Assembly (NCBI GenBank): GCA_017828975.1
Contig: JAGAJN010000018.1
Span: 1-64,000 of the forward strand
Direction: 5' to 3'
Source of the DNA: Oscillospiraceae bacterium
GTDB lineage: Bacteria > Bacillota > Clostridia > Oscillospirales > Ruminococcaceae
Length of the DNA: 64,000 nt
Every line of letters begins with the position of its first letter. The first letter of the stretch is position 1. The position numbers were made by a program, and so were the translations under genes. Below, one piece after another: positions 1 to 9,218 of this stretch. Under the pieces are notes generated by a model that saw only the letters and a list, made by a program, of their open reading frames with translations, had not been told where the DNA came from and did not search any database.

Positions 1-104
1 CGCTCGGATTGTCAATAAGCGCAAGATAAAAGCCTAACATAATAATCACATCCAATATAGTTTCTTTTACTGATAATACCTATACATAATATACTATATT
101 CATT

Positions 105-142
105 AAAAAAAAGCAAGAGCACCACCATAAAATGTGATGCTC
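105..142 (-). terminator. Intrinsic terminator after the helicase remnant
   Basis: Read on the minus strand, GAGCATCAC pairs with GTGGTGCTC around an 8-base loop (one G-T pair), followed by TTGC and a run of eight T. A second partial copy of the GAGCATCACATTTATGGTG arm lies directly upstream at 142-160, so the hairpin region is a tandem near-repeat. Confidence 0.75.
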
Positions 143-159
143 CACCATAAATGTGATGC

Positions 160-1770
160 TCATTTGCTTAAACAACGTAAAATCGGCATTTCTGACCGTT
201 GATACCCTGTGATTATGGGCGTTCCGCTGGCAAAGGTTAAGCCCCTACCACCCGTTATCTCATCAAGATACTTTGACTTCATCAACAAATTGAACGCTCT
301 GGCAGAACCCTGTGAACCTAACCCGGAAACATTGTGCATTTTTGTCGCTGTTGCAAGGTTCTTATACATATGACTTTCGTCCACAAAAATCTTGTCAAAT
401 CCCAGCTGTTCAAAGTCGATAAAGCCGTCCTTTACCTGTGCATCATTAAGTTTCTCCAGCTTGCTCTCATAGCTTGCCAGAGATTTTTCTATCTGCTTAA
501 CAGTAAAGCTCTTTTTGCCGCCGCTTTCGGCAGCAGCCATTTCAAGCTCACGCCGCAGCTTGTTGACCTCTGCCACAAGGTAAGCCCTTTCTCTTTCGGG
601 AGATAAGCCCATTCTGTCAAATTGGCTGTGCCCTACAATTACCGCATCCCAATCGTTAGCTGCAATCTTGCCCAGAAGCTGCAACCTATTTTCTTTTTCG
701 AAATCCTTCTGTGTTGCCACAAGGATATTAGCGTTGGGATACAGCTTGCGGAAATCGCTGCCCATCTGCTCTGTTAAAGCATTTGGAACAGCAAACAGAC
801 ACTTGTTATGAAGTCCCAGCCGCTTACCTTCCATTGCGATCGCTATCATCTCAAACGTCTTGCCCGCACCGACAGCGTGAGCAAGCAGACTGTTTCCACC
901 GTATAAACCTCTAGCGACAGCGTTTTTCTGATGCTCCTTGAGCGTAATATCAGCACCATACGACTCATTATCTCCCATACCTATGGTATAATAATCAACG
1001 GTAACATCAATATTCTTTCTGCCCGTATCATAGATATAGTCCTGATATTCTTCAAGTGCGGTAATATCGTCCTCGTCAATATAGCTGCCAATAACAACGG
1101 GCTTTTCTCCTTCAATAGTAACAACAGAGAATGTGATAGTGTTGTTTTTAAGGTCAAGTGCCTTTGCTATTTCATCAAAATCCGACTTTATTTCATCAAA
1201 TGAAACAATAGGCTTGTCCGCACCGTAAACGTGCATAGTCTGCTCGTCAATATCCACATCAACAGCAGTTACACCGTTTCTCTGTGAATACTCTGCAAAT
1301 TGAGCTTCTGTTATCTGCCTTTCGCCAAGCGCACAAATGTCGGTAAACAGCTTGTCGGAGCTTGCAATAGCTTCTCTCACATCATCAACGGAAACGTTAT
1401 TTGCAGCATAATATCTGCTTGTATCATTCTGCGAAACTGCAAGCACAGCATTGACCTTTTCCTCAGAACGTGAGTTTTCACGGTCAAGGGAAATGAGAAT
1501 GCGGTCGGCTGTTTCCTCAAGGGCAATACCAACATCTTCAAAGCTGCTCAGTTCGCCGTTCTGTACCCACTGCTCATATATTTCATCAAGCGGGTTTGGT
1601 CTTGACAGCAGAGCTTCATACTGTTCATCGGAAAGAGGAGCAGTTCCCTCCAGAATATACTGTGTAATCTTCTCCTTATCCGCTATTTCGGCAGCCGAAC
1701 GAACAAGCACATCGGGGCTTTCCTTTTTTATCCGACCGATATAATCGCTGTATTCGTCATTTACTCTTGT
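160..1770 (-). pseudogene. Remnant of a giant ICE/plasmid-type DNA helicase
   Basis: A 516-residue open frame is drawn from a GTG at 1710; the frame stays open upstream to about 1791 and the helicase-like sequence seems to continue to about 1765. It shows a superfamily 2 ATPase core: Walker [21 protein letters not shown], a DESH box ([10 protein letters not shown]) and motif III-like FASGTPI. It resembles the helicase part of the very large methyltransferase/helicase proteins carried by integrative conjugative elements in gut Firmicutes, which normally exceed 2000 residues. Homology appears to stop right after SGTPI, where an unrelated 17-residue tail leads to a TGA, and the start is cut as well. 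No other conjugation gene is present. I infer a decayed fragment left by deletion or recombination, probably non-functional. Confidence 0.7.
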
Positions 1771-1970
1771 ATATGTGCGGCGATAATCAGGTCACACCCG
1801 AAACGGGCATAGAAAACCGCCATATCATCGGTGTTGTCCGACGCATTACCCGAAACGGCAGACCGCTTACCGACCGCACATTTTCTTACAGGCTGTACAA
1901 ACTCATATGGCGGAGTTTTTTTGTACGCCGAGTGTATTCAAGACTGCGGAGGTTGAAAAATGGCGGTTAA
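1767..1970 (+). pseudogene. C-terminal fragment of an S24/S26 (signal-peptidase-like) peptidase
   Basis: The frame reads [20 protein letters not shown] followed by a basic tail. GDN-x(n)-E-x-I-x(n)-IIGV is the end of the S24/S26 fold in the small peptidases found beside lasso-peptide and other RiPP export genes. The catalytic Ser and Lys would lie upstream, where the sequence is instead the antisense of the helicase remnant, so only about the last 65 residues survive. The stop overlaps the start of the ABC exporter by 11 bases, as expected for an operon. The TTG at 1767 is only the edge of the open frame, not a proven start. The assignment rests on one motif region. Confidence 0.55.
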
Positions 1971-3633
1971 AAAAATATCCGACAGGGACAGCGAGGTACT
2001 GAAATGGCTTATAGGCTGTACGGCGGGACAGCGGCGGAAAATTGTCCTGATGATACTGTCAATAATGCTGAACGCTGCCATCGGCGTGGCATTTGCGCTG
2101 TTATGCCGAGGGATAGTCGATTCTGCGGCAGGCGGCAGTATTGACGGTATCGTGCGGTACGGCATTATGCTGGGTATAGCGAGCATTCTGCAGCTTTTTC
2201 TGCAGCTGCTGGCAGGCGGTCTGGAGGAAAATGTCCGTGCAAAGCTTGAAATGAATATGCGCAGCGATATGCTACGTGAGCTTATGCAAAGGGAGTATTC
2301 CGCTGTCGGCAGGATACACAGCGGCGAGCTTCTCAACAGAATGTTCTCCGATGTGGCGATAGCTGCGGACGGTCTGACGGTCATCGTGCCGTCTGCGGTG
2401 AACAGCTGCACAAGGATAGTCTGTGCGGCAGCGGTCCTGCTTCTGCTGGACAAACGGTTTGCACTGATACTTATTGTCGGCGGGATAACGGTATTTCTGC
2501 TGACAAAAAAATTCCGCGGAAGGATAAAGCGGCTGCATACCGATGTTCAGGAAAAGGAAGGCAGGGTGCGCTCGTTTTTACAGGAAACCGTGGGAAATCT
2601 GCTGGTGATAAAGGTCTTTGGTGCGGAAAACAAAATGCTTGCCCGCAGCCTTGTCAACGAGTCGGAGCATTATGATTCCCGTATGAAGCGGCGCAGCATA
2701 AGCATTGCGGCAAATACGGGGCTGGGCTTCGTGTTTCGGGCGGGATATATTTTTGCGCTGATATGGGGTGCTGTGGGCATATTTTCAAAGCATATGTCCT
2801 ACGGAACTCTGACGGCGGTGCTGCAGCTTGTCAATCAGATACAGTCACCCTTTGCGGGACTGTCCTCGCTGTTTCCCAGATATTTCGGTATGATAGCCAG
2901 TGCTGAGCGTATTATGGAGCTTGAAAGGCTCCCCGAGGAAAAGCCCGCAGAAAGGCAGCTTTCCTACTCCGAGCTGCAAAGGATCTCCCTTGATAATGTC
3001 AGCTTTTCATACGGCGAAAGCCCTGTGCTGAAAAACGTCAGCCTTGACATTGAAAAAGGCGAGCTTATCTCGCTGACGGGAATTTCGGGCGGAGGAAAAT
3101 CAACACTTTTCCTGCTTCTTCTGGGTGCTTACACTCAGCAGAGCGGAAGTATTTCCTTCCTGTCGGAAAACGGCAGCTGTTCGGCGGGACGGGAAACACG
3201 TTCTCTGTTTGCATACGTTCCTCAGGGAAACATTTTGTTTTCGGGGACAATTGCGGAAAATATCGCATTTCTCAAAAGCGATGCTTCAAAAGAAGAGATA
3301 CTTTCCGCAGCTGAAACTGCCTGTGCAAGGGAATTTATAGACGATCTGCCGGACGGGCTTGACACTATGGTCGGTGAAAACGGCTTTGGTCTTTCCGAGG
3401 GACAGGCACAGAGGATCGCCATTGCACGTGCCATTCTCAGCGGCGCACCCATACTTTTGCTGGACGAGGCGACTTCCGCTCTGGACGAGGCTGCCGAGGC
3501 AAGGCTTCTGAAAAACATTGCGTCGCTGGACGGGAAAACGGTGCTTATCGTAACTCACCGTCCCGCAGCACTAAAAATCTGCAGCAAGCACCTGCTGCTG
3601 AAAGACGGTAAAATTAGCTATGAGCAATTATAA
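1960..3633 (+). CDS. ABC exporter, fused permease/ATPase (peptide or bacteriocin type)
   Basis: This 557-residue half-transporter has an N-terminal membrane domain (about residues 20-310, six hydrophobic segments) and a C-terminal ATPase. Visible motifs are Walker A TGISGGGKST, signature LSEGQ, Walker B ILLLDEATSALD and the H-loop LIVTHRP. No N-terminal C39 peptidase is present. The start is set by GGAGG seven bases before ATG 1960. It follows a signal-peptidase-like fragment and precedes a nucleotidyltransferase-fold gene, a trio seen at the export end of lasso-peptide and related RiPP clusters. No precursor peptide, cyclase or transglutaminase homologue is in the window, so the cargo is unknown and the cluster is probably truncated at its 5' end. 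Family is clear; substrate is inference. Confidence 0.85.
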   Translation: MAVKKISDRDSEVLKWLIGCTAGQRRKIVLMILSIMLNAAIGVAFALLCRGIVDSAAGGSIDGIVRYGIMLGIASILQLFLQLLAGGLEENVRAKLEMNMRSDMLRELMQREYSAVGRIHSGELLNRMFSDVAIAADGLTVIVPSAVNSCTRIVCAAAVLLLLDKRFALILIVGGITVFLLTKKFRGRIKRLHTDVQEKEGRVRSFLQETVGNLLVIKVFGAENKMLARSLVNESEHYDSRMKRRSISIAANTGLGFVFRAGYIFALIWGAVGIFSKHMSYGTLTAVLQLVNQIQSPFAGLSSLFPRYFGMIASAERIMELERLPEEKPAERQLSYSELQRISLDNVSFSYGESPVLKNVSLDIEKGELISLTGISGGGKSTLFLLLLGAYTQQSGSISFLSENGSCSAGRETRSLFAYVPQGNILFSGTIAENIAFLKSDASKEEILSAAETACAREFIDDLPDGLDTMVGENGFGLSEGQAQRIAIARAILSGAPILLLDEATSALDEAAEARLLKNIASLDGKTVLIVTHRPAALKICSKHLLLKDGKISYEQL

Positions 3634-4729
3634 AAATGAGTTTGATTATCTTATACACCTGCTGAAATGCGTTCTTACGGACGAAAAGCCCGATGAAAAG
3701 CCCGACAGCATCTCCTTTAAAAGGCTGTTTAAGCTGGCACGGGATCACAGCGTTGCAAATATGGCGTTCTATGCGGTTGAGCAGCTGTCTGTTCAGCCGG
3801 AGGAGCCGCTGTTCTCGGAATGGAGTCAGCTTCGGGACAAGGACATTGTAAAGGACATTACGCAGCTTTCCGAGCTGGAAATGATAGCTGCTGCCTTTGC
3901 GGAGGCGGGGGTGCGTTTTCTGCCGCTGAAGGGAAGTATTCTGAAAAATTATTACCCGCAAAGCGATATGCGTACCATGTCGGACATCGACCTTCTCATT
4001 GATGAGGAAAATGCCGAAAAGGTGCGTGACCTGCTGTCGGAGCTGGGTTACAGCTGTGAGGAATTCGGCATTGATGTCCATGACGTCTATTTCAAGCCGC
4101 CTGTGATGAATGTGGAGGTGCACCGGCAGTTTTTCGGGACGCACGGTCAGGAGTTCATAGGGGTGTTCGATGATGCCTTTGCAATGTGCAGTCCGCCGGA
4201 AGGATTTCGTTACAGCTTCACAGACGAATGTTTTTTTGCATACGTTCTCTCCCATACCGCCAAGCATTACAACGACGGTGGAACAGGTATCCGCTCTATT
4301 ATGGACATTTGGGTGTATATGAAGGCAAAGGGTGCGTCCCTGAATGCCGAAAAAGCCTGTTCAATGCTGGACGGCTCAGGCTTAGGTGAACTGGTGCGGG
4401 ATTTTATAAAGCTCTCGCAGATATGGTTTGACGGTGCGGATACAACGGAAAAATACCAAAAGATGACAGGCTATATCCTGTCCAGCGGTACATACGGAAC
4501 GATCGAGAACTCGGTGGAAAACAGGGTGCAGAACGGAGGAAAGCTGCATTATCTGTTCCGAGCGATGTTCCCTGATTTTTTCTATATGAAGCAGACTTAT
4601 CCCGTTCTGCAAAAAGCCCCTGTGCTTCTTCCCTTCTGCTGGCTGGCAAGGCTGATAACAAAACCCTTAGCCAACCGCAAAGAAACCGCCGAAAAGCTTC
4701 GTGTTTTGATGAAGCGGAAGAAAAAATAA
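3620..4729 (+). CDS. Nucleotidyltransferase-fold protein (NTP_transf_5 type)
   Basis: A 369-residue protein whose ATG lies inside the last codons of the ABC exporter (14-base overlap), implying translational coupling. The core LPLKGSILKNYYPQSDMRTM followed by SDIDLLID fits the polymerase-beta nucleotidyltransferase fold with its two-Asp motif, then NVEVHRQFF. Proteins of this type (Pfam Uncharacterised nucleotidyltransferase, PF14907) recur in lasso-peptide and other RiPP clusters next to ABC exporters and S24/S26 peptidases, where their chemical role is unsettled. I infer it modified or regulated the product of the truncated upstream cluster. A bidirectional terminator follows at once. Confidence 0.75.
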   Translation: MSNYKNEFDYLIHLLKCVLTDEKPDEKPDSISFKRLFKLARDHSVANMAFYAVEQLSVQPEEPLFSEWSQLRDKDIVKDITQLSELEMIAAAFAEAGVRFLPLKGSILKNYYPQSDMRTMSDIDLLIDEENAEKVRDLLSELGYSCEEFGIDVHDVYFKPPVMNVEVHRQFFGTHGQEFIGVFDDAFAMCSPPEGFRYSFTDECFFAYVLSHTAKHYNDGGTGIRSIMDIWVYMKAKGASLNAEKACSMLDGSGLGELVRDFIKLSQIWFDGADTTEKYQKMTGYILSSGTYGTIENSVENRVQNGGKLHYLFRAMFPDFFYMKQTYPVLQKAPVLLPFCWLARLITKPLANRKETAEKLRVLMKRKKK

Positions 4730-4730
4730 A

Positions 4731-4850
4731 TTATTTGGGAAACACTTATTTTTGCCTAAAACAAAACCTGCGAAGTGCCGATAATATCTTTACGGCACTT
4801 CGCAGGTTTTTAGTGAACACCCGAATGTCGAATAAATCAGTGTTTCCCTA
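4731..4850. repeat. Nested palindromic element between convergent genes
   Basis: Outer arms GGGAAACACT (4737-4746) and AGTGTTTCCC (4839-4848) are inverted and flanked by AT-rich sequence that also roughly pairs (ATTATTT / AATTA). Inside them sits a separate perfect 18-bp hairpin. The right outer arm contains the stop codon region of the FtsX gene. The layout resembles a small MITE-like or bidirectional-terminator element, but only one copy is visible here. Confidence 0.6.
4763..4810. terminator. Bidirectional terminator, 18-bp perfect stem
   Basis: AAAACCTGCGAAGTGCCG pairs perfectly with CGGCACTTCGCAGGTTTT around a 12-base loop. It serves the convergent ends of the nucleotidyltransferase gene (plus) and the FtsX gene (minus), with T-rich sequence on the 3' side in either direction. 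Confidence 0.85.
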
Positions 4851-7613
4851 ATTACCGCCGACATTTGTAAGATTCAGGTGCTTTATCTTCCGCAATGCGA
4901 TCAGATTCACGATCAGAGCAAACAAAGCGCCGACTGCACAGGCATAAAGGCAGGCAGGAATATTCGGCGTTCGCACATAACGATTAGCTCCCGTTTCGAT
5001 TATGCGCACTACCACATAAGAAAGCACAATGCCAAACCCGCTGCCCAGAATAAGCCCCATTAAGGTAAGAACAATATTATCCTTGTAGACATACGCCTTT
5101 GTTTCGCTCATGGTGTAACCGTTGATGCGCATAACAGCCAGCTCCCTTGCCTTTCTGTTGATATGCATAGATATCTGGTTCAAAAGCACCAGCAAAGCCA
5201 TAACAGCCGACAAAGCAAGACATATCCAGATTACCAGATTGATGCTGTCCGCATTCTTTGCGAACTCACTGTTATCCTTCAAAGATAAATATCCGTCCAT
5301 GTCACGAACTCTATCGTACAGTCCGCTGATATTACCTTTAAGCAAAAATACACACTCGTCCGTTTTCTCTCCCATGGCAGCTTCATAATAGCTGTCGGTG
5401 GTAACAAACAGATGATACGGGAGATAATGCTCGATAACTCCCACCACACTGAACTCCTTGGGATTTCCCTCCGAATCCATAAATTCAACCGTGCTGCCCT
5501 CGGACAGACCGTTAAGCTCCGCACACTTTCGTGAAACCAGCACACCATTCTCGGGAACAGCAGCTCTGCTCTTTGTGTTTATATCCCAGACATTCATAAA
5601 CTCACTAAGCTCATCAAAATCAGATGCCGCAACGATATGTGCATTTTCCCAGCTGCCGCCGTTTACCCTGAAATTTTTCAGCTTGTCCTGAATGACCGTA
5701 TAGCTTATATTTTCCTCACGAAGCACATTTTCAAAGTCCTCCGCTTTACCCACGCTGCTGTCGATAACCAAACGGTTTTCATACAGGAAATATTCATCAT
5801 ACTGAGTCACCGAGGAATTCTCAAGTGCAAGCTTCAAAGAAAAGCATATTACCAGAAGTGCAATACAGCCCACAACGCCCATAATAGTTGTCATCATACG
5901 TCCCTTATCGCTCAGAACATTTTTTATCATAGTACGGGAATACAGGCTTAGTTTTTTATAGCTCTTCCATTTCTCAAAGAAAAATCCCTTTCCGCGAACG
6001 GGAACTTCACCCCTCAGCAATTCCGTTGCAGGCATGCTAACAAGCTTTGCACATGCAGCATAAGTGGACGCCATAAACACAGTCAAGCAAATAACTGCCG
6101 TGATAACAGCCTCCTTTACCGCAAAGGTCAGCGGAATGTTTTCCAGCAGAAAATTCGGCTTGAATATATGGTTCACCAGATTCTCAACGATAACAACGCT
6201 TGCCAGCCACCCTATGGCAATACCGAGAACAGCACACAGCACGTTATAAAGCATATAGTGATTCAGAATTTCTTTGGAACGGAATCCCAACGCCTTTTGT
6301 GCACCAATAAGTGTTCTCTGCTCATCTATCATTCTGGAAATTGACGCATGGCAGACAACTACCGCTACCAGCAGAAAAATTATCGACATGGAATAGCTCA
6401 GACCGTAAATTCCGTCTACGATAGTTTTCACACCCCGAATATCTCCTACGTCATTTCGTACAGAAATTATCCAGTCCTTATGCTGAATGTCAGCCGCCTT
6501 CTCTTCTGCATCGGCAAGCTCCGACTTTGCATTGTCCAGCTTTTCACGGGAATCATTCAGCTCATTTTCGGCGTCCTCTATCTGCACAATTCCTTCCCGA
6601 TAATCGAGAATAGCAGTCTTTAACGGAGCAGCTTCACCGAACATATCAAGCTGAGTCAGCGCAGCATCAAGATCTGTATCAAGTCCCATAGCAATGAGGT
6701 TCGCATTGATTTCTTCAAGTGCCTTATCAAGCTTTTCTCTGTTTTCTTCGATACTGCTTTCTGCTTCGGAAAGCTCATTTTCGCTGTCGGAGATCTTTAG
6801 TCTTGCTTCCTCTATTTCAGCTTCTGCGTCACCCGTGAGGGAATCATAACGAAGCTGTGCACGTTCCTGTGCAAGCAGATCTATCTTATCCTTGAACGCT
6901 TCTTCCTGCTTTTTATATTCATCGGAAAAATAGTAATAGTTATCCAAAGCATTATTTTTAATAAATGCAGTTGTATAGCAGTCACTGTAATAAGAGGAAT
7001 CAAAAGCATCTTTGGTAAGCATTATGTAGTAGGAAGCAGAACCCAGCCCCTCCGAGCTTTTTCCTCGGGCATCACGAACCGCGGCACAACAGAAAAACGG
7101 TTCATTCACTATTGCCGTTACGCTGAATGTATCCGAAAAGAACATACCGTCATGCTCCAATGTGATCTCGTCACCGAGCTTTATTTCATGCTCCTTTGCA
7201 AACTTTTCCTCTATTGCAGCTTCATTTGGTGCGGTGGGTAGAACACCCTCAATAACAATAGGGTCGTTCATCTCGCTGCACAGGGAACGTGCCTGTATGG
7301 TTACTTTCTCACGATCGCTGTTCATCAGTGCCATGGCAGAATATCCGCCCTCTGCGGCATCTACCTCGTCCCAGCCCTTTATCGCTTCTATATCTTCACT
7401 TGTGATACCGTTTGCACAGGTGATCTCCAGGGATTCCAGATGATTTGTAACGAAATAACGGTTAGTTTCTTTCAGTATCGCTGTTGCGGAGGATTGCAGT
7501 CCCAGAAAAATAGCAATACTTGTTGCCGCAATAAACGCAACGGCAAAAAATGGAACACCGTTTTTCTTTATCGTTCTTAAAAGATGCTTCGTCCTTGCTT
7601 TCCTTTTTACCAT
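4848..7613 (-). CDS. MacB/FtsX-type ABC permease with large coiled-coil ectodomain
   Basis: A 921-residue permease. One membrane segment lies near residues 20-40, then a large extracytoplasmic region, three membrane segments around 405-530, a second ectodomain, and three C-terminal segments near 800-905; this is the duplicated FtsX layout. Residues about 239-381 are a long Glu/Lys/Leu coiled coil with a short break, unlike the MacB periplasmic domain of Gram-negatives and closer to Firmicute peptide-sensing or exporting FtsX proteins. GGAG precedes ATG 7613. The gene overlaps the upstream ATPase by 7 bases, so the two form one transporter. The substrate cannot be read from the sequence; export or mechanotransmission of peptides or lipids is the family expectation. 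Confidence 0.85.
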   Translation of the reverse strand: MVKRKARTKHLLRTIKKNGVPFFAVAFIAATSIAIFLGLQSSATAILKETNRYFVTNHLESLEITCANGITSEDIEAIKGWDEVDAAEGGYSAMALMNSDREKVTIQARSLCSEMNDPIVIEGVLPTAPNEAAIEEKFAKEHEIKLGDEITLEHDGMFFSDTFSVTAIVNEPFFCCAAVRDARGKSSEGLGSASYYIMLTKDAFDSSYYSDCYTTAFIKNNALDNYYYFSDEYKKQEEAFKDKIDLLAQERAQLRYDSLTGDAEAEIEEARLKISDSENELSEAESSIEENREKLDKALEEINANLIAMGLDTDLDAALTQLDMFGEAAPLKTAILDYREGIVQIEDAENELNDSREKLDNAKSELADAEEKAADIQHKDWIISVRNDVGDIRGVKTIVDGIYGLSYSMSIIFLLVAVVVCHASISRMIDEQRTLIGAQKALGFRSKEILNHYMLYNVLCAVLGIAIGWLASVVIVENLVNHIFKPNFLLENIPLTFAVKEAVITAVICLTVFMASTYAACAKLVSMPATELLRGEVPVRGKGFFFEKWKSYKKLSLYSRTMIKNVLSDKGRMMTTIMGVVGCIALLVICFSLKLALENSSVTQYDEYFLYENRLVIDSSVGKAEDFENVLREENISYTVIQDKLKNFRVNGGSWENAHIVAASDFDELSEFMNVWDINTKSRAAVPENGVLVSRKCAELNGLSEGSTVEFMDSEGNPKEFSVVGVIEHYLPYHLFVTTDSYYEAAMGEKTDECVFLLKGNISGLYDRVRDMDGYLSLKDNSEFAKNADSINLVIWICLALSAVMALLVLLNQISMHINRKARELAVMRINGYTMSETKAYVYKDNIVLTLMGLILGSGFGIVLSYVVVRIIETGANRYVRTPNIPACLYACAVGALFALIVNLIALRKIKHLNLTNVGGN

Positions 7614-8836
7614 ACTAACTCCTTTGCACTTGCAGGGTGTCTGTTTACGATAACCTCCGCAACTACTCCGCCCTTCATGCGTATAACACGGTTTGCCATT
7701 TTCGCTATTTCCTCATTATGCGTAACCATCAAAAGAGTTGTACCAGATTTTATGACCTCTTCAAGAACAGTAAGTACCTCGATGCTTGTTTCATAGTCAA
7801 GTGCGGCAGTGGGTTCGTCTGCGAGAATAATCCTCGGCTTCTTCACAAGTGCTCTGGCTATGGATACTCGCTGCTGCTGACCGCCTGACATCTGCGCGGG
7901 ATAATTATCCTTTCGCTGGGAAAGACCTACCCGTTCCAGAGCCTCTGCTGCGTCCATGGAGTTGTCACACAATTCTCCGATAAAATCAAGATTTTCCTCT
8001 GCGGTAAGAGTAGGCATAAGATTGTAAGCTTGGAAAATAAATCCCACAGAATGTCTGCGGTACTCCGTCAATGTCTTTTCATCTGCCTTGGAATAGTCCT
8101 TGCCGTCGAAAAGAAAGGTTCCCGTGGTGAGCTGATCCATACCGCCTATGATATTGAGCATAGTGGATTTTCCGCAGCCCGATTCGCCCAAAATTACAAG
8201 GAACTCGCCCTCTCTGATATCAAGATTGACTCCTTTCAGCACCTGGAGCTTAGTTTCTCCCGTGCCAAAGGTCTTTGTTACATTTTTCAGGGAAATGATA
8301 GATTTCTTGTCCTCCGAAAAGCCAAGATTGAGTCCCCTGCCGTCCACCGCAATAGCAGTCAGCATAGCCAGATTTTCACACAGGCTGATATCCTCATCAT
8401 TGAACAGAGAACCGTCTTTTTTATTGATGATCTGAATACAGCCTATGACCTCATATCTGTTTACGAGAGGTACACAGATCATACTTTTTGTTTCAAAGCC
8501 CGTAGTTTCATCAAAACGCCCTGCCCATCGCTTATCCTTCCGGCAATCCTTGACTACGGTGGACTTTCCCTCTTTAACGACCGCACCTGCGATTCCCTCT
8601 CCAAGCTCCAGGCTAAGACCTGTCAGATCTGCCCCGCCGATAGTAAAGGATGGATATATTCTTTTATCCCCCGATACGTTGTAAAACCAGATAGTACCTG
8701 CCTCGGCACCGACTGCCTTTACCACTTCTCCAAGGCTGGTACGCAATGCTTCTTCCAGCGATTCTGCTTTTTGAAGCAGCGAGGTTATCTCCCAGATGAC
8801 CTGTGTATATTCGATTTTTGTGTTTTGTTTACTCAT
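7607..8836 (-). CDS. GAF domain fused to LolD/MacB-type ABC ATPase
   Basis: A 409-residue fusion. Residues about 10-170 form a GAF domain (VGAEAGTIWFYNVSGDKRIY; then MICVPLVNRYEVIGCIQIIN), a fold that binds small ligands or senses redox or nucleotides. Residues about 180-400 are an MJ0796-like ATPase: Walker A GESGCGKST, signature MSGGQQQR, Walker B IILADEPTAALD and the switch histidine in MVTHNEE. LolD/MacB ATPases usually have no extra N-terminal domain. GGTGG precedes ATG 8836. With the overlapping FtsX permease this suggests a transporter gated directly by a cytoplasmic signal. Domain calls are strong; the ligand is unknown. Confidence 0.85.
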   Translation of the reverse strand: MSKQNTKIEYTQVIWEITSLLQKAESLEEALRTSLGEVVKAVGAEAGTIWFYNVSGDKRIYPSFTIGGADLTGLSLELGEGIAGAVVKEGKSTVVKDCRKDKRWAGRFDETTGFETKSMICVPLVNRYEVIGCIQIINKKDGSLFNDEDISLCENLAMLTAIAVDGRGLNLGFSEDKKSIISLKNVTKTFGTGETKLQVLKGVNLDIREGEFLVILGESGCGKSTMLNIIGGMDQLTTGTFLFDGKDYSKADEKTLTEYRRHSVGFIFQAYNLMPTLTAEENLDFIGELCDNSMDAAEALERVGLSQRKDNYPAQMSGGQQQRVSIARALVKKPRIILADEPTAALDYETSIEVLTVLEEVIKSGTTLLMVTHNEEIAKMANRVIRMKGGVVAEVIVNRHPASAKELVW

Positions 8837-8903
8837 TTTACCACCTGCATATCCATGCTTTACCCTTTCTGTCTGGCAAGTTACTGCCTTCCAAAATTTT
8901 TAT

Positions 8904-8947
8904 GGTTATCCGAATCATATGCACTATATGAGGTGCTTTGGATAACC
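8904..8947. other. Hairpin in the leader of the GAF-ABC operon
   Basis: GGTTATCC (8904-8911) and GGATAACC (8940-8947) form a perfect 8-bp inverted repeat about 70 bases upstream of the GAF-ABC start, inside its probable 5' leader. No T-run follows on the minus strand, so a regulatory structure or operator is more likely than a terminator. The rest of 8837-9160 shows no gene. Confidence 0.4.
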
Positions 8948-9167
8948 TTATGCCGTTTAATATAAAATTGAGAATGATCGTCCTTTTGTGCGGAAATGTG
9001 TCAAGAAATTCTATTCATTTATTATAGCATATTTTGCCGGGAGAAGCAAGAAGTTTTACATGAAAATCGTGCTGTATTTTGGATAAGCAGATCTACTGAT
9101 GTTAGGTTAAGCAATTAAATAAATTCCAAAATGCACAAAAAGTCACTAAATCCGACTGCATAGGATA

Positions 9168-9196
9168 TTGTACAACAGGAGATAAGGTGCTATAAT
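9168..9196 (+). promoter_or_regulatory. Strong sigma-A promoter of the lipoprotein remnant
   Basis: TTGTAC, 17-base spacer, TATAAT, ending 22 bases before the ATG at 9219. Confidence 0.75.
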
Positions 9197-9218
9197 TATA
9201 AAAAAGGAAATGTTAGTT

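Noticed and set aside
8030-8965. 311-codon plus-strand frame opposite the GAF-ABC gene
   Set aside because: Cys/Phe-rich antisense translation; the minus strand has clear ABC motifs.
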